A stretch of 64,000 nucleotides of DNA from Hepsetus odoe (Eukaryota > Chordata > Actinopteri > Characiformes > Hepsetidae), in contig CM029372.1 of NCBI GenBank assembly GCA_017165825.1, positions 29,313,785 through 29,377,784 of the forward strand, read 5' to 3'. Shown here one piece after another: positions 44,753 to 55,762 of this stretch. Positions within the stretch are counted from its first letter, which is position 1. The number at the start of each line of letters is the position of its first letter. Both the position numbers and the translations under genes were made by a program. The notes beneath the pieces were generated by a model, which was not told the DNA's origin, did not search any database, and saw only the letters and a list, made by a program, of their open reading frames with translations.

Positions 44753-44985
44753 CTTCAGTTGAAGTCCACGGTCATGCTTGGGTCTAGGATGTCAGCAGCT
44801 GGTACACAGTCCTTGAGGCCATACCCTTCCCTGTCCACAAAGTACTGCAGGCCACTCAGTATCCTGACCACTGTCCAGATAGGCATGCATAGTGTGAGCC
44901 AAATACCATCCACATCCAAGGTCTGAGATGGCATGTCCTTGGGCACAACATCCATCAAAAATGCAGACTCCACATATAGTGCAAG
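44753..44985 (-). mobile_element. Gypsy integrase chromodomain fragment
   Basis: The minus strand reads VVRILSGLQYFVDREGYG then CVPAADILDPSMTVDFN. This matches the chromodomain and C-terminus of fish Ty3/Gypsy integrases as I recall them (LQYLVDWEGYG...DILDP), with a small deletion. Chromodomains steer integration. It is isolated in NLR-2 intron 4. Confidence 0.65.
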
Positions 44986-45303
44986 GAATCAGTAAACTGC
45001 TCCATGAATTCTGAATAGTGTATCTGCATTAACATTTCTGGAAGCTGCACAATAAGAAACAGAAAAATGAAAGTGTAAAAAACTGCACACCTGACTTGTA
45101 TCGGGTTTAAATTGTTCATTTTATGTAGAACCTTCAGATGAGCAGCATCTATCCAATGCCTCGAGTTTTTAAATTTCCAATTTATGACCAGCAGTTCTCA
45201 GCCTTGCTCATTTTAGTTTTTCTTAAGCAGGAGAGAACATCATGCACAACAAAGTGCATCGATTCTCTGGTTCGTCTGAGAGAGGATGGCTTTTTGTTTT
45301 TTT
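44986..45303. other. Unassigned intron stretch
   Basis: No gene or known repeat seen within NLR-2 intron 4. Confidence 0.4.
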
Positions 45304-45568
45304 AAGTGAAAGTGACAACCCTTGTCATTGCGAGCTCACAGCACAGCACAGCACACATGAACCTCAACGAAATTGGACCTCTGCATTTAACCCACGCACT
45401 CAAACACAGTGCAGCTATTGAAAGTGCCTGGGGAGCAGTGACAGGGACAGTACCTTGCTCAAGGGTACCTCAGGGCAACCTACTTGTGAGGGAATCAAAC
45501 CCACAATCTTCCGATGGGGGGCCAACTACTAGACCACCTAACCCTAACCACTAGACCACCACTGCCCC
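45304..45568 (-). mobile_element. SINE-A
   Basis: Reversed tail AAGTGAAAGTGACAACCC at the left and reversed tRNA-like head (CACTAGACCACCACTGCCCC) at the right, with a small duplication of the CTAACCACTAGACCACC segment. Confidence 0.75.
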
Positions 45569-45961
45569 TCTTACTCAAATCTCTGACACAGCCTTTCTAT
45601 AAACTGCTGAGACTGTTTGAGGACTGGTGTTGTAGTGAAGCAGTCCTTTAAAATCTTGATTGGGACTTTTGCCTTAATGTTCCTCATTAATTGTCCTCCA
45701 GTTAATTGTCTGGCTTGTTTAAAGAAAAATGTTAATGCTTTAGAACTGATGCCATGAAACCATGATAATCTATCATGATGCACAAACATAAGCCTCCATC
45801 TTTCATTTGTACAAATTAAAGCCAAACTGAAGCAGGAGATATGTTTGTATTGTAAGAACCCATTCTCACCCACCCATGAGGAGTCAGAGCCCTGCAGAGA
45901 GACCAGCGAGTGAGACGATAATGAGGAACAGTTCCCCAAAGCTGTCTGTCCCCCTTTATAA
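45569..45961 (-). other. Unassigned stretch, possible Gypsy remnant
   Basis: An open minus-strand stretch contains ILKDCFTTTPVLKQ, which resembles the LKxxFTTAPVL linker of Gypsy RT, but the rest is not recognisable. No gene is called. Confidence 0.3.
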
Positions 45962-46201
45962 CGACAGGGCAGCGGTGGCCTAGTGGTTAGGGAGTTGCCC
46001 TGCATCGGAAGATTGTTCGATTCCCTCACCAGTGAGGAACCCTTGAGCAAGGTACCGTCCCTGTAACTGCTCTCCGGGCACTTTCATTGCTGCTCACTGC
46101 TGCACAGTGTTTGCATGGGTTAAATGCAGAGGTCCACTGTCGTTGTGGTTCACTGTGTGCTGTGACCTCACAATGACAAGAATAGTCACTTTCACTTTCA
46201 A
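45962..46201 (+). mobile_element. SINE-A, full length, plus strand
   Basis: Starts CAGGGCAGCGGTGGCCTAGT (A-box region), has TTGTTCGATTCCC (B-box region), GAGCAAGGTACCGTCCCTGT in the body, TTGTGGTTCACTGTG downstream, and ends CACTTTCACTTTCA. It lies in inverted orientation to the SINE at 45304-45568, 390 bases away. Confidence 0.8.
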
Positions 46202-46693
46202 ATAGCAGCAAGTCTTTGCTGGTTTTGTTTTTTTCATAGGTGTCAGATATAACCTACAAGCTTTGCCTCATTGTTTCCTGGTGTTGCTTTTTTCCCACCT
46301 CTTTTGGGGTTTTATCATTTGTTTTGAGACAGTTCTTTGTTTTCCACCTGTTTTAGGGTTTGATTGATTTTTATTTTCTACCTTTTCCAATACATTTACA
46401 TTTACCACTAGACCACCACCCCTACTTTACTTTACTTTACTTTACTTAATTTTACACTTGGGTTTTACTAAGTATTCGGGCATGCTGGCTGCTTCAGGCT
46501 TTGTTCTTGGGTCAGTGTGGCTCTCTGTGCCTGGAGTCGGTCACACCATAACATGTATAGCTCATTCTAACAGCTTCTTAGATGTAATCTACCATAGACC
46601 TAGTCTCAGCTGGTTAAAGAGAATAAATTATACCAAAAGTAAGTTACTTGATCTGAGTTCAATGGAGTATGTTCTATGTAGTTCTATGTAGTG
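46202..46693. other. Unassigned intron stretch
   Basis: No gene. A TTTAC pentamer run lies at 46432-46455. Confidence 0.4.
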
Positions 46694-46827
46694 TCTGTAG
46701 GGAGGAAGGCTGGCTCCCTCTTTACTGTCCAATCTTTCAAACAATTCACCAAACACCTTATCTTTGGCCTTTGCCACTGCTTTCTTCACCCTGTGCTTCA
46801 TGTTCTTTTTCACCTGTGTACATTCTG
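46694..46827 (-). mobile_element. RTE-like LINE fragment
   Basis: The minus strand reads VKKAVAKAKDKVFGELFERL, matching the linker of the RTE-like ORF at 7810-7865. Confidence 0.75.
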
Positions 46828-46968
46828 GTTGTGGTCTAGTGGTAGGATACTCTGCTATGGATCAAGAGGTTGCAGGTTCAAATCCCACCTCCATCCCAAC
46901 CATCATTGGTTTCCTCAGCAAAACCCTTAACCACGAACTAGAAGAAGCTTTGGATTAAAGCGTCTGCT
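46828..46968 (+). mobile_element. SINE-B within an RTE fragment
   Basis: GGTTGTGGTCTAGTGGTAGG head, GGTTCAAATCCCACCTCC B-box, ending AAAGCGTCTGCTAAA. RTE leader sequence follows. Confidence 0.75.
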
Positions 46969-47240
46969 AAACCCTCCTCCAGTACAGACATGCCTTCCTC
47001 TTCTTCTTCTTCTCCTTTGTCCAACAGTAGCCCAGTGTCCACCAGCTCTCTGTAGGCTAACAGCACTGGTGGCGGTTGTTGTTAACCCGGGCTGGTGTGG
47101 AATTCTGTTTCGTTGTCTGCATATTGATTTGGCAAAAGTTTTACACCAGATGCTCTTCCTGACAAAACCCTCCACATTTATTTGGGCTTGGGACCGGCAC
47201 GAAGAAATACACTGGCTTGTGCATCGCTAGTGGCTGGGTT
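46969..47240 (-). mobile_element. RTE-like LINE leader fragment
   Basis: Reversed leader with AGCCCAGTGTCCACCAGC and an end in reversed AACCCAGCCACTAGCGATGC. Confidence 0.8.
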
Positions 47241-47689
47241 AGGAAGTTAAATAGGTCACCAGCTATATTCATGCTTCCCATGACTGTAGTAGTCAATTCT
47301 GAAGCTGACAAATGTGAAATTAGAAATCTGAACTGACAGGGCCATGAGAAAAGGTAGGTTGAGTTGGGACATCTGGTTTGGCAGAGTGTGCTGTGGAGTT
47401 AAATTCTGAATCATTACCCTCCTGGCTTGTTATGATTTTCAAGATTTCCTTATGATTTCCCAAACAATCTTCCTTTCTCTTCCTTCTGTGTTTGTACTCC
47501 AGGGAGAGAGTAGAGTAATAGCGCCCCATAATGATTCTACATAGTTTTTATCTTTACTGTTTTCTTCTTGCTGTTGGATAAGGATGGAAAATGAATCAGG
47601 TGAGATGCCACAAGGTTATAAGAATGAGCCAGAGACCCAAACAGACTGGACCCATGGTTACATCCACAGTATTTATTAGACACTCATGA
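47241..47689. other. Unassigned intron stretch
   Basis: No gene supported; the 69-codon minus-strand frame at 47320 has no recognisable motif. Confidence 0.4.
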
Positions 47690-47822
47690 GATGGGCTGGC
47701 GACCTGCCCAGGGGTGTGTCCCCCTGTCCTTTGCCCTGTGTGTGCTGGGTTGGACCCCAGCACTCCCCCGCGACCCCATTTGGGACAAAGCGGCAGACAA
47801 TGACTGACTGACTGACTGACTC
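47690..47822 (+). mobile_element. SINE-C tail fragment
   Basis: GATGGGCTGGCGACCTGCCC through GGACCCCAGCACTCCCCCGC to a GACT-repeat tail; same 3' half as the SINE at 58262-58505. Confidence 0.75.
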
Positions 47823-48880
47823 ATATTGAGAGTGACATTGCGTACTGACAAGGGAAGCCTAACTGGAGCTACCTGGACTTCAAAAAGGGCTGGCGCTGGA
47901 AACTGGATAGAGTCAGGTTCTACAACCTTTAAAAATGTATCCTTAGGCTATCAGTACCCAAGATAGATCTAGATGAGTTCACTTCCCTTCACAGCCTTGA
48001 CTTTGGAACCCACCACTCATGGATGGAGGCTAGACTCTGTCTTCCTCTGGAATCGCAGAGGACAGGAGGTAGCAGCTCCATGTAGCCAGCCTTTTAGTGG
48101 CATTGAGGTGGGTCTTGAAAATGCTTACCTAATCTCAACCTAATGAAGTTGTTCTGTTGGATTTCTGTAAACACCACAATAAAAGCATATTTGAGCACAA
48201 GTTTACATGGTAACAGACTTGCTTATCCTGTTGGCTGATGATTCATTTTGTAGTTGTGTCATCACCCAGGAGGTCAGGAACTAGAAGTAGCAACCTTGAA
48301 CTATGCTTACAAATGCCTGTTTTGGCAGCAACTTTTAGACCAGGTGATGGATGGTATCAGTGAAGAAAGTCATCAGGTTGAAAAATGAGTTATTCCAATC
48401 TTGGTTAACTCAGATTACCTAGAAAGTACCAGAAATCCAAAAGGGTGTTAGTCATGGAGGCAAAAAAATGTTAGGTTTGGGGAGAGTTTGGTGAGACTAT
48501 ATGAAATGAGATTTGACTGTTTTCAAAGACATTTTTGAAAACTAACAGGTGACTCAGGAAGGGCGATAAAAAAAACCTCTGATTCAGAAGGAGCTCTTCA
48601 CCATTCCACAAATTCTGCAGGGGTCATGGGAGTGCAACAAGTCACCCTGTGTTATGTTAATCTGGAGAAGGCATAAGACAGTGTTGCCTGGCAGATTCTG
48701 TGAAGGGTGTTGTGGGAGTATAGGGTACATGGATCACTTCTGCAAGGTATTAGATTCGCTTAATGACTACGGTGACTGCTTTTCTACATTCCTAGCACTA
48801 GGCACTAGTTGAAACTCAGCGGGTGTTGGATTCTACAAGGGTCATTCAATTTTTCCTAAACGAAGAAGATTAGCATGATG
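47823..48880 (+). mobile_element. Old LINE remnant, perhaps Rex3-like
   Basis: Scattered blocks such as CYVNLEKA near 48652 followed by VLWEYRVHGSLLQGI near 48705 resemble the RT of Rex3-type elements (FVDLEKAFD...LREYGV). Everything is frame-broken, so this is tentative. Confidence 0.4.
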
Positions 48881-49168
48881 TTATTACAGCATTGTGGAAG
48901 AACAATAATAGCAAACACTGCAACTGGTCATAATAGGAACTGATAGTTTTAAGATCAGATAATACTCTAAATCAAAGTATTAATCAAAATTTTGTCCACT
49001 TTTCTCAAAATGCTTTCTACATACTTTATGGCTGTGCCCACAAGCCATAGTTGATAGAAAATACTTAAAATTCATCAGAAGATATTATTTTGAGTTTAGG
49101 TATAACTTATTTGATATAATTAAAGGCAGACATGGTTTCTTTAAACATGTATTTTATTTTTAATTCAG
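48881..49168. other. End of NLR-2 intron 4
   Basis: AT-rich; TTTTATTTTTAATTCAG provides the acceptor of exon 5. Confidence 0.6.
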
Positions 49169-49361
49169 AATCTTGAACACAATGTAATCTCTGTGGTGAA
49201 GAATCAGCTGAAAAGATTTATGAAGCTACTAAATGCAGATTACCCAGAATACTCTGAGAGAGAGATGGAGGATGAGGCGGATCAAAACGTCAGAGAGGAG
49301 GTGTTAAAAATCACCCTGAGGATCATGAACCTACCAGACCTTGCCAACACACTACAGACCA
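49169..49361 (+). CDS. NLR-2 exon 5: helical domain before FISNA
   Basis: A 193-base exon, phase 0 to 1, coding about 64 residues: NLEHNVISVVKNQLKRFMKL, then LNADYPEYSEREMEDEADQN and VREEVLKITLRIMNLPDLAN. This amphipathic helical exon with the YSERE-D acidic middle is a regular feature of fish NLRC3-like proteins just before FISNA. It may form a small death-fold-like bundle, though that is unproven. NLR-1 lacks an equivalent exon: its linker exon joins straight to FISNA. The donor GTAAGAG is at 49362. No defect is seen. Confidence 0.85.
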
Positions 49362-49727
49362 GTAAGAGTTCAGGATTGTAAGATAATTCGATGTTCAACC
49401 ACCTGAAGAGTTTAAAATACGATGAAACTGTAATGATAATTGTCTAAATCAAAGGTAAAGGACTCTTATATTAAGGCCAGTTAACATTCTTCTTTGATGA
49501 TGTTCTAATGTTTTTTTTTTGTCTCATAAAAACATAAATATAACAAATAAAAATACATTTTTAACATATATGACATAAATTAAATAAGAATCCATTTAGA
49601 ATTTAGATTTTTTTTGTCTGTTTCTGCCTGTCAGGATGTTTCAAGACTTTACATGTGTGCCATGTTTGACTAAGTTCATCCATGACTAAACAAATAATTG
49701 AATGTCACTGATTTCTATTTTTATTAG
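49362..49727. other. NLR-2 intron 5
   Basis: 366 bases, AT-rich, no repeat recognised; acceptor TTTTTATTAG. Confidence 0.7.
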
Positions 49728-50522
49728 TGCTGGCTTTTTCTTGCCATCAAAAACTAAAATCTACACTGAAGAACACATCTCAGAAAATTAATGAAGGGAT
49801 CTCCAATCCTGGAACCTCAGTCCTTCTGAAGGAGATCTACACAGAGCTGTACATCACAGAGGGAGGGAGTGGAGAGGTCAATACTGAACATGAGGTCAGA
49901 CAGATTGAAGCAGCATCCAGGAGACCAGCAACACAGGAGACACCCGTCAAATGCAGTGACCTCTTTAAAGACATGTCCATCAGAACTGTGCTGACTAAAG
50001 GAGTGGCTGGAATTGGAAAAACTGTCTCTGTGCAGAAGTTCATCCTGGACTGGGCTGAAGGACAAGCTAACCAGGATGTACTCTTCATATTTCCACTTCC
50101 TTTTAGAGAGCTGAACCTGATGAAGGAGAAAAAACTCAGTCTGGTGGATCTTCTTCATCAGTTTTTTCCAGACACAAAAGAACTAAAATCAAAAGACATC
50201 TGTTACTACAATGTGACGTTCATCTTTGATGGTCTGGATGAGTGTCGACTTCCTCTAGATTTCCAGAACAATGAGAGCTTGAGGGATGTAACACAGTCAG
50301 CCTCAGTGGATGTGCTGTTGACAAACCTCATCAAGGGGAATCTTCTACCATCTGCTCTGCTCTGGATAACCTCTCGACCAGCAGCAGCCAATCAGATCCC
50401 TCCTGAATGTGTTGACCAGGTAACAGAGGTACGAGGGTTCAATGACCCTCAGAAAGAGGAATACTTCAGGAAGAGGATCAGTGACCAGAACCTGGCCAAT
50501 AAGATCATCTCACACATGAAGT
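49728..50522 (+). pseudogene. NLR-2 exon 6, first half: FISNA and NACHT, cut by ERV
   Basis: About 265 codons, open throughout. FISNA is at about residues 25-80 (LLKEIYTELYITEGGSGEVN). Walker A GVAGIGKT is at 92-99, LPFRELNL at about 124-131, Walker B FIFDGLDE at about 165-172, and the sensor ITSRPAAANQIP follows near 50370. It would bind and hydrolyse ATP to drive NLR oligomerisation. At HMKSS the exon is broken by a retrovirus, and a stop is reached 15 codons into the LTR (near 50564). The exon resumes at 55767 in the same register. A transcript spliced normally would encode a truncated protein lacking the rest of NACHT and the LRRs, unless some chromosomes lack the insertion. Confidence 0.9.
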
Positions 50523-50909
50523 TGTTGGATTCTCCGATTGAGAACCGAGGTTCGAGGAGTCAGTGATTAGGCGAAGAGGTTTAAAGCTATATCCAAGTTT
50601 ATTAACAGATGAGTAACAGAGTTCTTGCAAGATGTTCAAAAGACTGGTCAGTGTTCCTCTCTATGTTGAATCCTTTCTCTCTCTAACTTGCACAGTTCAG
50701 AGTGTGCCTTTTTATCTGTCTCCAGGAGCTCCAAGGCCTCCGGTGGAGACACCTAATCTAAGACTATGACCTTGTTTGGGTGTTTTTGTGCAAAGAAATT
50801 GTTACTCAGAAGAGAACATAAAAAAATAGAGATGCAGTCAAAAATATATAGGTTAAAGGTGAATACTACCTGGGGAAGGGATTTACTAAAATCAAACTAC
50901 AATCCGTCA
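50523..50909 (-). repeat. ERV 3' LTR
   Basis: 387 bases. On the minus strand it begins TGACGGATTGTAG and ends GAATCCAACA. It differs from the other LTR at four positions (in GATTAGG/GATGAGG, CTCCAGG/CTCCGGG, and two near the 50890 end). On its coding strand it holds TTAATAAACTTGG, a polyadenylation signal. Confidence 0.92.
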
Positions 50910-50919
50910 CTCCCCCCTG
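50910..50919 (-). promoter_or_regulatory. ERV polypurine tract
   Basis: CAGGGGGGAG on the minus strand lies directly against the 3' LTR, the primer site for plus-strand DNA synthesis in retroviruses. Confidence 0.75.
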
Positions 50920-51059
50920 TGATTCTATGTACACCCATTGAGTCAACATTAAATCAACATTAAATCATTAAATGAACATTAATTGAATTGAATTGAATTA
51001 AAACAAAGACCAAAATCAAACTGTGATTAATGATTGAACCATAATCATACCATCATCAT

Positions 51060-52135
51060 CATGTATCACTAAAAGTAATGATTCATTGTTTCTACATCTG
51101 GAGACAGAGAGACTACATTGATATGTACAGTCTTACATGTCCTGGAAACAAAACATAAAACAATCTTGATTATCAGGAGAATCAGAGTAATCGACCACAT
51201 GAGTACAACCAAACCTTGAAGAATATGAGTGGTCAGAACCCCAAACGTTCTGGTGAACCATCCGAAGAGGTCCGCTGAAGATGTAGAGGCGGTGTGCATA
51301 ACTTTAACAGCACAAGTTCCACCTTTTTCAGCAGCAAGACGTCAAGAGCCAACCTGTTCTGTGGAGTCTTGTGTCTCATGTCAATTAGTTCATAAATAAT
51401 TTTGATCTAAAGCACGCGTTGTATCATTATTAACATCTTCCATTACTCTCACTACTTCTCTAATTTCATCTAAAGCTACTGTCGTTCCATGATTAGGAGA
51501 AAGAGCTTAAGAGAATCTTTTAGCAGGTTGTGCTTCAAGTTCATGAGAATGAAATAAATCCCGTTTTTGTAAATGATTTAGTCTAAAAGCTGGTATGATG
51601 TAAGCTGTATAACATGTACCTGACCATCGTTCAGGCAGATAACTGTAAGCTATGTTACCACAAACGTACACAGTCCCGTTCACAGAGGGAGCGTCATCTG
51701 AAAAATATGCAGTTTTGAAAATCAAGGTAAACCGTACAGAATGATCGTTCAGATGTACTATGACCGACGGTACATCAGGTGTGATGGTCAAATGACATAC
51801 ACTAGTACCTAAATAAGGCCCAGAACCATTATTACTCCAACATAGATTTCCCTTGGGTGTGTACGCTAACTTTATGGGTGTATCTGGATTGGTTATTGGT
51901 CTTACGTGGTGAGTAGCAGTTATGACTCTCATTACCCAAATCCTCACGTTTCAGAAAGGGCCAGGTGCAGTCGTGATCAAAAAGGTGAGGGGAACTGCAA
52001 TTTGTGGGAATATTTCCGCGCCATGTGGAATTCGGCCACAGATCCAACAATCTGACTTGTTAAACACTTGCAAAACCATGCGCTGCGGCTATAAAGGTGT
52101 TTCCCCTTAAACCGTGACTGACCACAAGGGCAACC
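51060..52135 (-). pseudogene. env: ERV env remnant
   Basis: Two overlapping frames (51507-51947 and 51832-52050) encode a Cys- and N-glycosylation-rich surface region. A further frame at 51069-51299 carries a strongly hydrophobic segment followed by a Cys and basic residues, as expected for the membrane anchor of a transmembrane subunit. Frames are offset and stops intervene (near 51330-51510), so no complete envelope protein is encoded. The signal peptide and the furin-site region are not clearly identified. Confidence 0.65.
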
Positions 52136-52233
52136 TGTAAATACAAACACAAGAGAAGGTTAAACATCATGGTGTTCTTCATACACATACAGAGCTGTGC
52201 ATTTATGTGTTTTTAATCTCTTTTTTTTCTCCA

Positions 52234-52236
52234 AGT

Positions 52237-52267
<31 letters not shown>
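52234..52267. repeat. (TG)n microsatellite inside the ERV
   Basis: About 16 TG units between the integrase and env remnants. Confidence 0.9.
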
Positions 52268-52271
<4 letters not shown>

Positions 52272-52347
52272 GGTTCACTGTCTTCTGGCTGGTTGAAGTT
52301 TTATCCGCTTCGTTGCCCAGCAGCGGAGGCTACTAAGGGAGAGGTTA

Positions 52348-53200
52348 CTAGCACTTCACCTTAGAGCATTCCTCTATATCATCTATATCAGGAACAAAAC
52401 TCTTCAGGAGGATGATGAGAGCAATGGCACATCCGATGCCCATCATTCGACAAATTTCTTGGCAAACTGCACCTGTGAAATGTGTCCTTTGATCTGAGTC
52501 AATGTGGCAGGGCAGGCCCCATCTTGGTATGAAATCCTTCACCAAGGTTTTCGCTGTGTGGGCAGCCGTTGCTTTTCGGCATGGTGATGCTTCCACCCAT
52601 CTTGAAAACTTGTCCACAATGACCAACCCGTCTGAATATCCATGACTTATTGGTAAGGTGATGTAATCAACTTGCAGATGCAGATTGGGATTGGAGTTCC
52701 GGGTCCTGTGTTTTTCTGACAGGTTATGCATCGACCAACAACTTGTTGTGCCTGAGCACGAAACTGAGGACTCCACCAGTGTTGGTTGAACCGATGAATC
52801 ATTTTTTCGAGACCAATGTGTCCAACAGAATGGATTTGCTGTGTGAGATATGGAACTAGTGAAGCTGGAGCCACTGTTCTCTGTGAATCTCCAAATCTCC
52901 AAACATCGTCTTGATGAAGTTTCGCACCCTTTTCCATCCAAGTCCATCGTTCTTCAGCTGGGCTGTTGTGTTGCATGTCTTTGATGTCTTCCATGTGTTT
53001 GTGGAGTGCTCTGACACTTGCTTCGGCCTTCACGCTGGATTCACCTTTCTCTGCAGCGATTTTTGCAGCCTCATCAGCGAGAGCATTTCTTCTATTTTCC
53101 ATTGCATCGGTTTTGGTGTGTGCTTTGCACTTCATGATTGACACTTCTTTTGGGAGTTGAACCGCGTGTAACAGTTCTTCCACACGTTCTCCATTTTTCA
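52348..53200 (-). pseudogene. pol: ERV pol remnant: end of RNase H and start of integrase
   Basis: The minus-strand frame passes from an RNase H end block (KCKAHTKTDA then NALADEAAK near 53060-53130) into the HHCC zinc-binding region of integrase (HIGLEKM then CITCQK near 52720-52830). A second frame continues into the catalytic core: the first Asp in LQVDYI near 52668 and the second in CHIDSDQ near 52495. The core stops before the third acidic residue. Reverse transcriptase and protease are absent. It cannot support replication. Confidence 0.75.
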
Positions 53201-53219
53201 CTGGAGTTCCTGCTGCTGT

Positions 53220-55103
53220 TAGGAGCTGCCATCGCTGACTCGGGGTCAGTTTGCGGAATCTCTCCATTTGATCAATTAGATTACTCTCTCCAGTGTCGTC
53301 ACTGCTTTTTGATTCGTTGCCATTGCCATGGTCACCTTGTGGTTTGTCATTCGCTTGATTCGGATTCTTCCGAAACCAACACTGTTTTGCCCAATGCCCT
53401 TTTTTTCCACATATGAAGCAGGGTGTTGTCTTCTTATCAGCTTTGTTGGATTTTCTGGCCAATTGAGCCATTCGGACTTTCACTGCGAGGTCGGCTTCCA
53501 TGCTTCCAGCTGTCTCAACAATTTGTGAGATACTTCTTCCTGCGTCCTTCTCACAACCCGGGTACGTGACTTTCAAGAGCCTGGACAATTCTACGTTTAG
53601 TCCGTCAACAAAGGTTGTCTTTAACGGGGTGCTATTTGCCTGGTCATAATTGTCTTCTGTGATGTTAGGAAACCCAGAATAATCAAGCCAAGCTTGTTTG
53701 AAACGTTCAGCATATTCGTAAACGCTTTCTTTTGGCTTCTGTTGGCAAGCAGTAATCTGAGACCAATTTGTTCGTTCTGGATTTAACTCATCAAGCCATT
53801 CTTTTATGGCCTCCTATCCCTCTTTCAGATTTTGTTTATCATCACCCAAAGCCAGGTGGAGTCTTTCTGTCAGTTTCTCCACCCGTGAGCGAGAAACCAT
53901 TGCAGATAGGATCTGAAGTGCATCTTCTGGATGAAGCCGATAAATATCTCTTAGACGGCACAATTCTCTCCAGGTCTTTCTTGATCCATCCTTGGGATGA
54001 GGAGTTTCCTTAGACCATTTGTCAATTTTTTCAGGTTCCGCTGGAACATGGGACACCAAAGTTTTGTAGGTTGTATCACCATCCTCTTCCTTAACCTTAC
54101 CTCTTCTTTCCCTAATGGGAGCAAGGCGGGCAGGAACATGATCAGTGTCACTTTTGCTTTCACTCTTGCTTTCATTCGCTCTGCGATTTTTTCCACGTTT
54201 TTTCTTTGCAGAAGGTTTTCCACACTAAGTGTGTTTCAGTGGCGCGTTGTTGGATGATGCACTGGTTGATGAGCCCTGTTTCTCACTCTCATCTCTCCCT
54301 GTGACTTTCTCTTCCTCCAACAAACCCCGCTGTTCCCTCTCCAATGCTTTGAGATCAGGATACAGTTTGTTTGCTGATAGAGGCTGAGGGACGGGGGGAG
54401 GGTAAGCGGGCATCACAGGCAATAAAGGAGGGCACCCGAGCTTCGGGGCCCAACCATCATTGAGAGGCGGGAAGAAAGATGCTCCGCCCCCCTGGGGTCG
54501 TTCCTGCACACCAGGCTGCTCGGCATTTGCTCTGTTTGCACCCGATAGCAACGCATCTCTTTCCACTTCTACTCTTTCCAACTTCCCCACTAATCTGTTT
54601 ATCTCTGCATCTTTTTTCAGAACCTCAGCGTTCTGTAGTTGGACCTCAGCGTCCTTTTGTCGGACCTCAGCGTCCTTTAGTTGGACCTCAGCGTCCTTTC
54701 TCAGAATCTCAGTGTTCTTTCTCAGAACCTCAGTGTTCTTTCTCCGTATTTTTTCAACCAAACCAGTCAATCTGGACTGAATGGCCTTTGACTCTCTATC
54801 AGCTTCAGTTTTTCGCATCATCTCACTCCTGCGTCTGAGCTGACCCAGCACAACAAGTGCCCATTTCAACTTCTTCTCACTCTTCTTCATAAGCTGAGTT
54901 TTACCCCAAGCCTTACGAATCACATCCAAAGACCAGATACCTCTGACATCAGCATTAACCGCATACTTTTCCACAATTTTCTGTTCAATCTCTTTCAGGT
55001 TCAACGAGCCTTTTATATACATGTTGAGACTACTGATCATGTGATCCTCATCAACGTCCGGCACCACCACATCAGTATTTGTTGATTTTTTCTTTCCCCA
55101 CAT
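53220..55103 (-). pseudogene. gag: ERV gag remnant
   Basis: It starts with MWGKKKSTN at 55103. The N-terminal matrix-like region has a basic helical segment, followed by a coiled-coil made of short tandem repeats (KDAEVQ-type, about 54600-54740) and a proline-rich stretch with YPDL, a possible late-domain motif (near 54345). After a stop at 54225 the capsid region continues in other frames (53814-54223). The nucleocapsid zinc knuckle CFICGKKGHWAKQC lies at 53379-53420. The domains are in normal order but split by shifts, so full Gag is not encoded. Confidence 0.75.
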
Positions 55104-55355
55104 TATGACAGATTCACAGATTTTACGTTACTTATTACAAAATTGTTTGAATCTTCGAATCTTCACCACAGACTCCTTTCTAGATTGAGCTTGCAGAGGA
55201 GGGAGTATGCTTTTTACACACGGCAGTTATCCTCAACCCAGCAGCAGATTAAGACAGTAGGAGACCTTACCTCTGTCAAAGTGTCAGCACTTCTGTTCCT
55301 GCCTGACTCTTGGTCAACCGTGTTGTATTTTTCCCGTCCGTTCCTCAAGTCAATC

Positions 55356-55373
55356 CTGTCCGTCGTGACGCCA
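55356..55373 (-). promoter_or_regulatory. ERV primer-binding site candidate
   Basis: TGGCGTCACGACGGACAG on the minus strand, two bases after the 5' LTR, begins with the TGG expected opposite a tRNA CCA end. I cannot assign the tRNA with confidence. Confidence 0.55.
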
Positions 55374-55375
55374 AC

Positions 55376-55762
55376 TGTTGGATTCTCCGATTGAGAACCG
55401 AGGTTCGAGGAGTCAGTGATGAGGCGAAGAGGTTTAAAGCTATATCCAAGTTTATTAACAGATGAGTAACAGAGTTCTTGCAAGATGTTCAAAAGACTGG
55501 TCAGTGTTCCTCTCTATGTTGAATCCTTTCTCTCTCTAACTTGCACAGTTCAGAGTGTGCCTTTTTATCTGTCTCCGGGAGCTCCAAGGCCTCCGGTGGA
55601 GACACCTAATCTAAGACTATGACCTTGTTTGGGTGTTTTTGTGCAAAGAAATTGTTACTCAGAAGAGAACATAAAAAAATAGAGATGCAGTCAAAAATAT
55701 ATAGGTTAAAGGTGAATACTACCTGGGGAAGGGATTTACTACAATCAACCTACAATCCGTCA
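55376..55762 (-). repeat. ERV 5' LTR
   Basis: 387 bases, same length as the left LTR and 4 substitutions apart, with no indels. As the 5' LTR in this orientation it would carry the viral promoter, pointing away from NLR-2 transcription. Confidence 0.92.

Larger units (their letters stand above)
50523..55762 (-). mobile_element. Endogenous retrovirus in NLR-2 NACHT exon
   Basis: A defective provirus, 5240 bases, inserted in minus orientation with AAGT duplicated at 50519-50522 and 55763-55766. It has two 387-base LTRs, a primer-binding site candidate, gag with a zinc knuckle, remnants of RNase H and integrase, env pieces and a polypurine tract. Protease, reverse transcriptase and most of RNase H are missing, and integrase ends after its second catalytic aspartate. 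Gamma/epsilon-like retroviruses with 4-base duplications fit best, judged from the Cys-His motif, the RNase H end and env layout. Confidence 0.9.

Noticed and set aside
45571..46050. 159-codon minus-strand frame
   Set aside because: Part is SINE antisense and only a short piece resembles Gypsy RT; no coherent protein.
45962..46201. Genuine tRNA gene
   Set aside because: A- and B-box-like segments are present, but the cloverleaf is not convincing, a long body and CACTTTCA tail follow, and dispersed copies exist. It is a tRNA-derived SINE.
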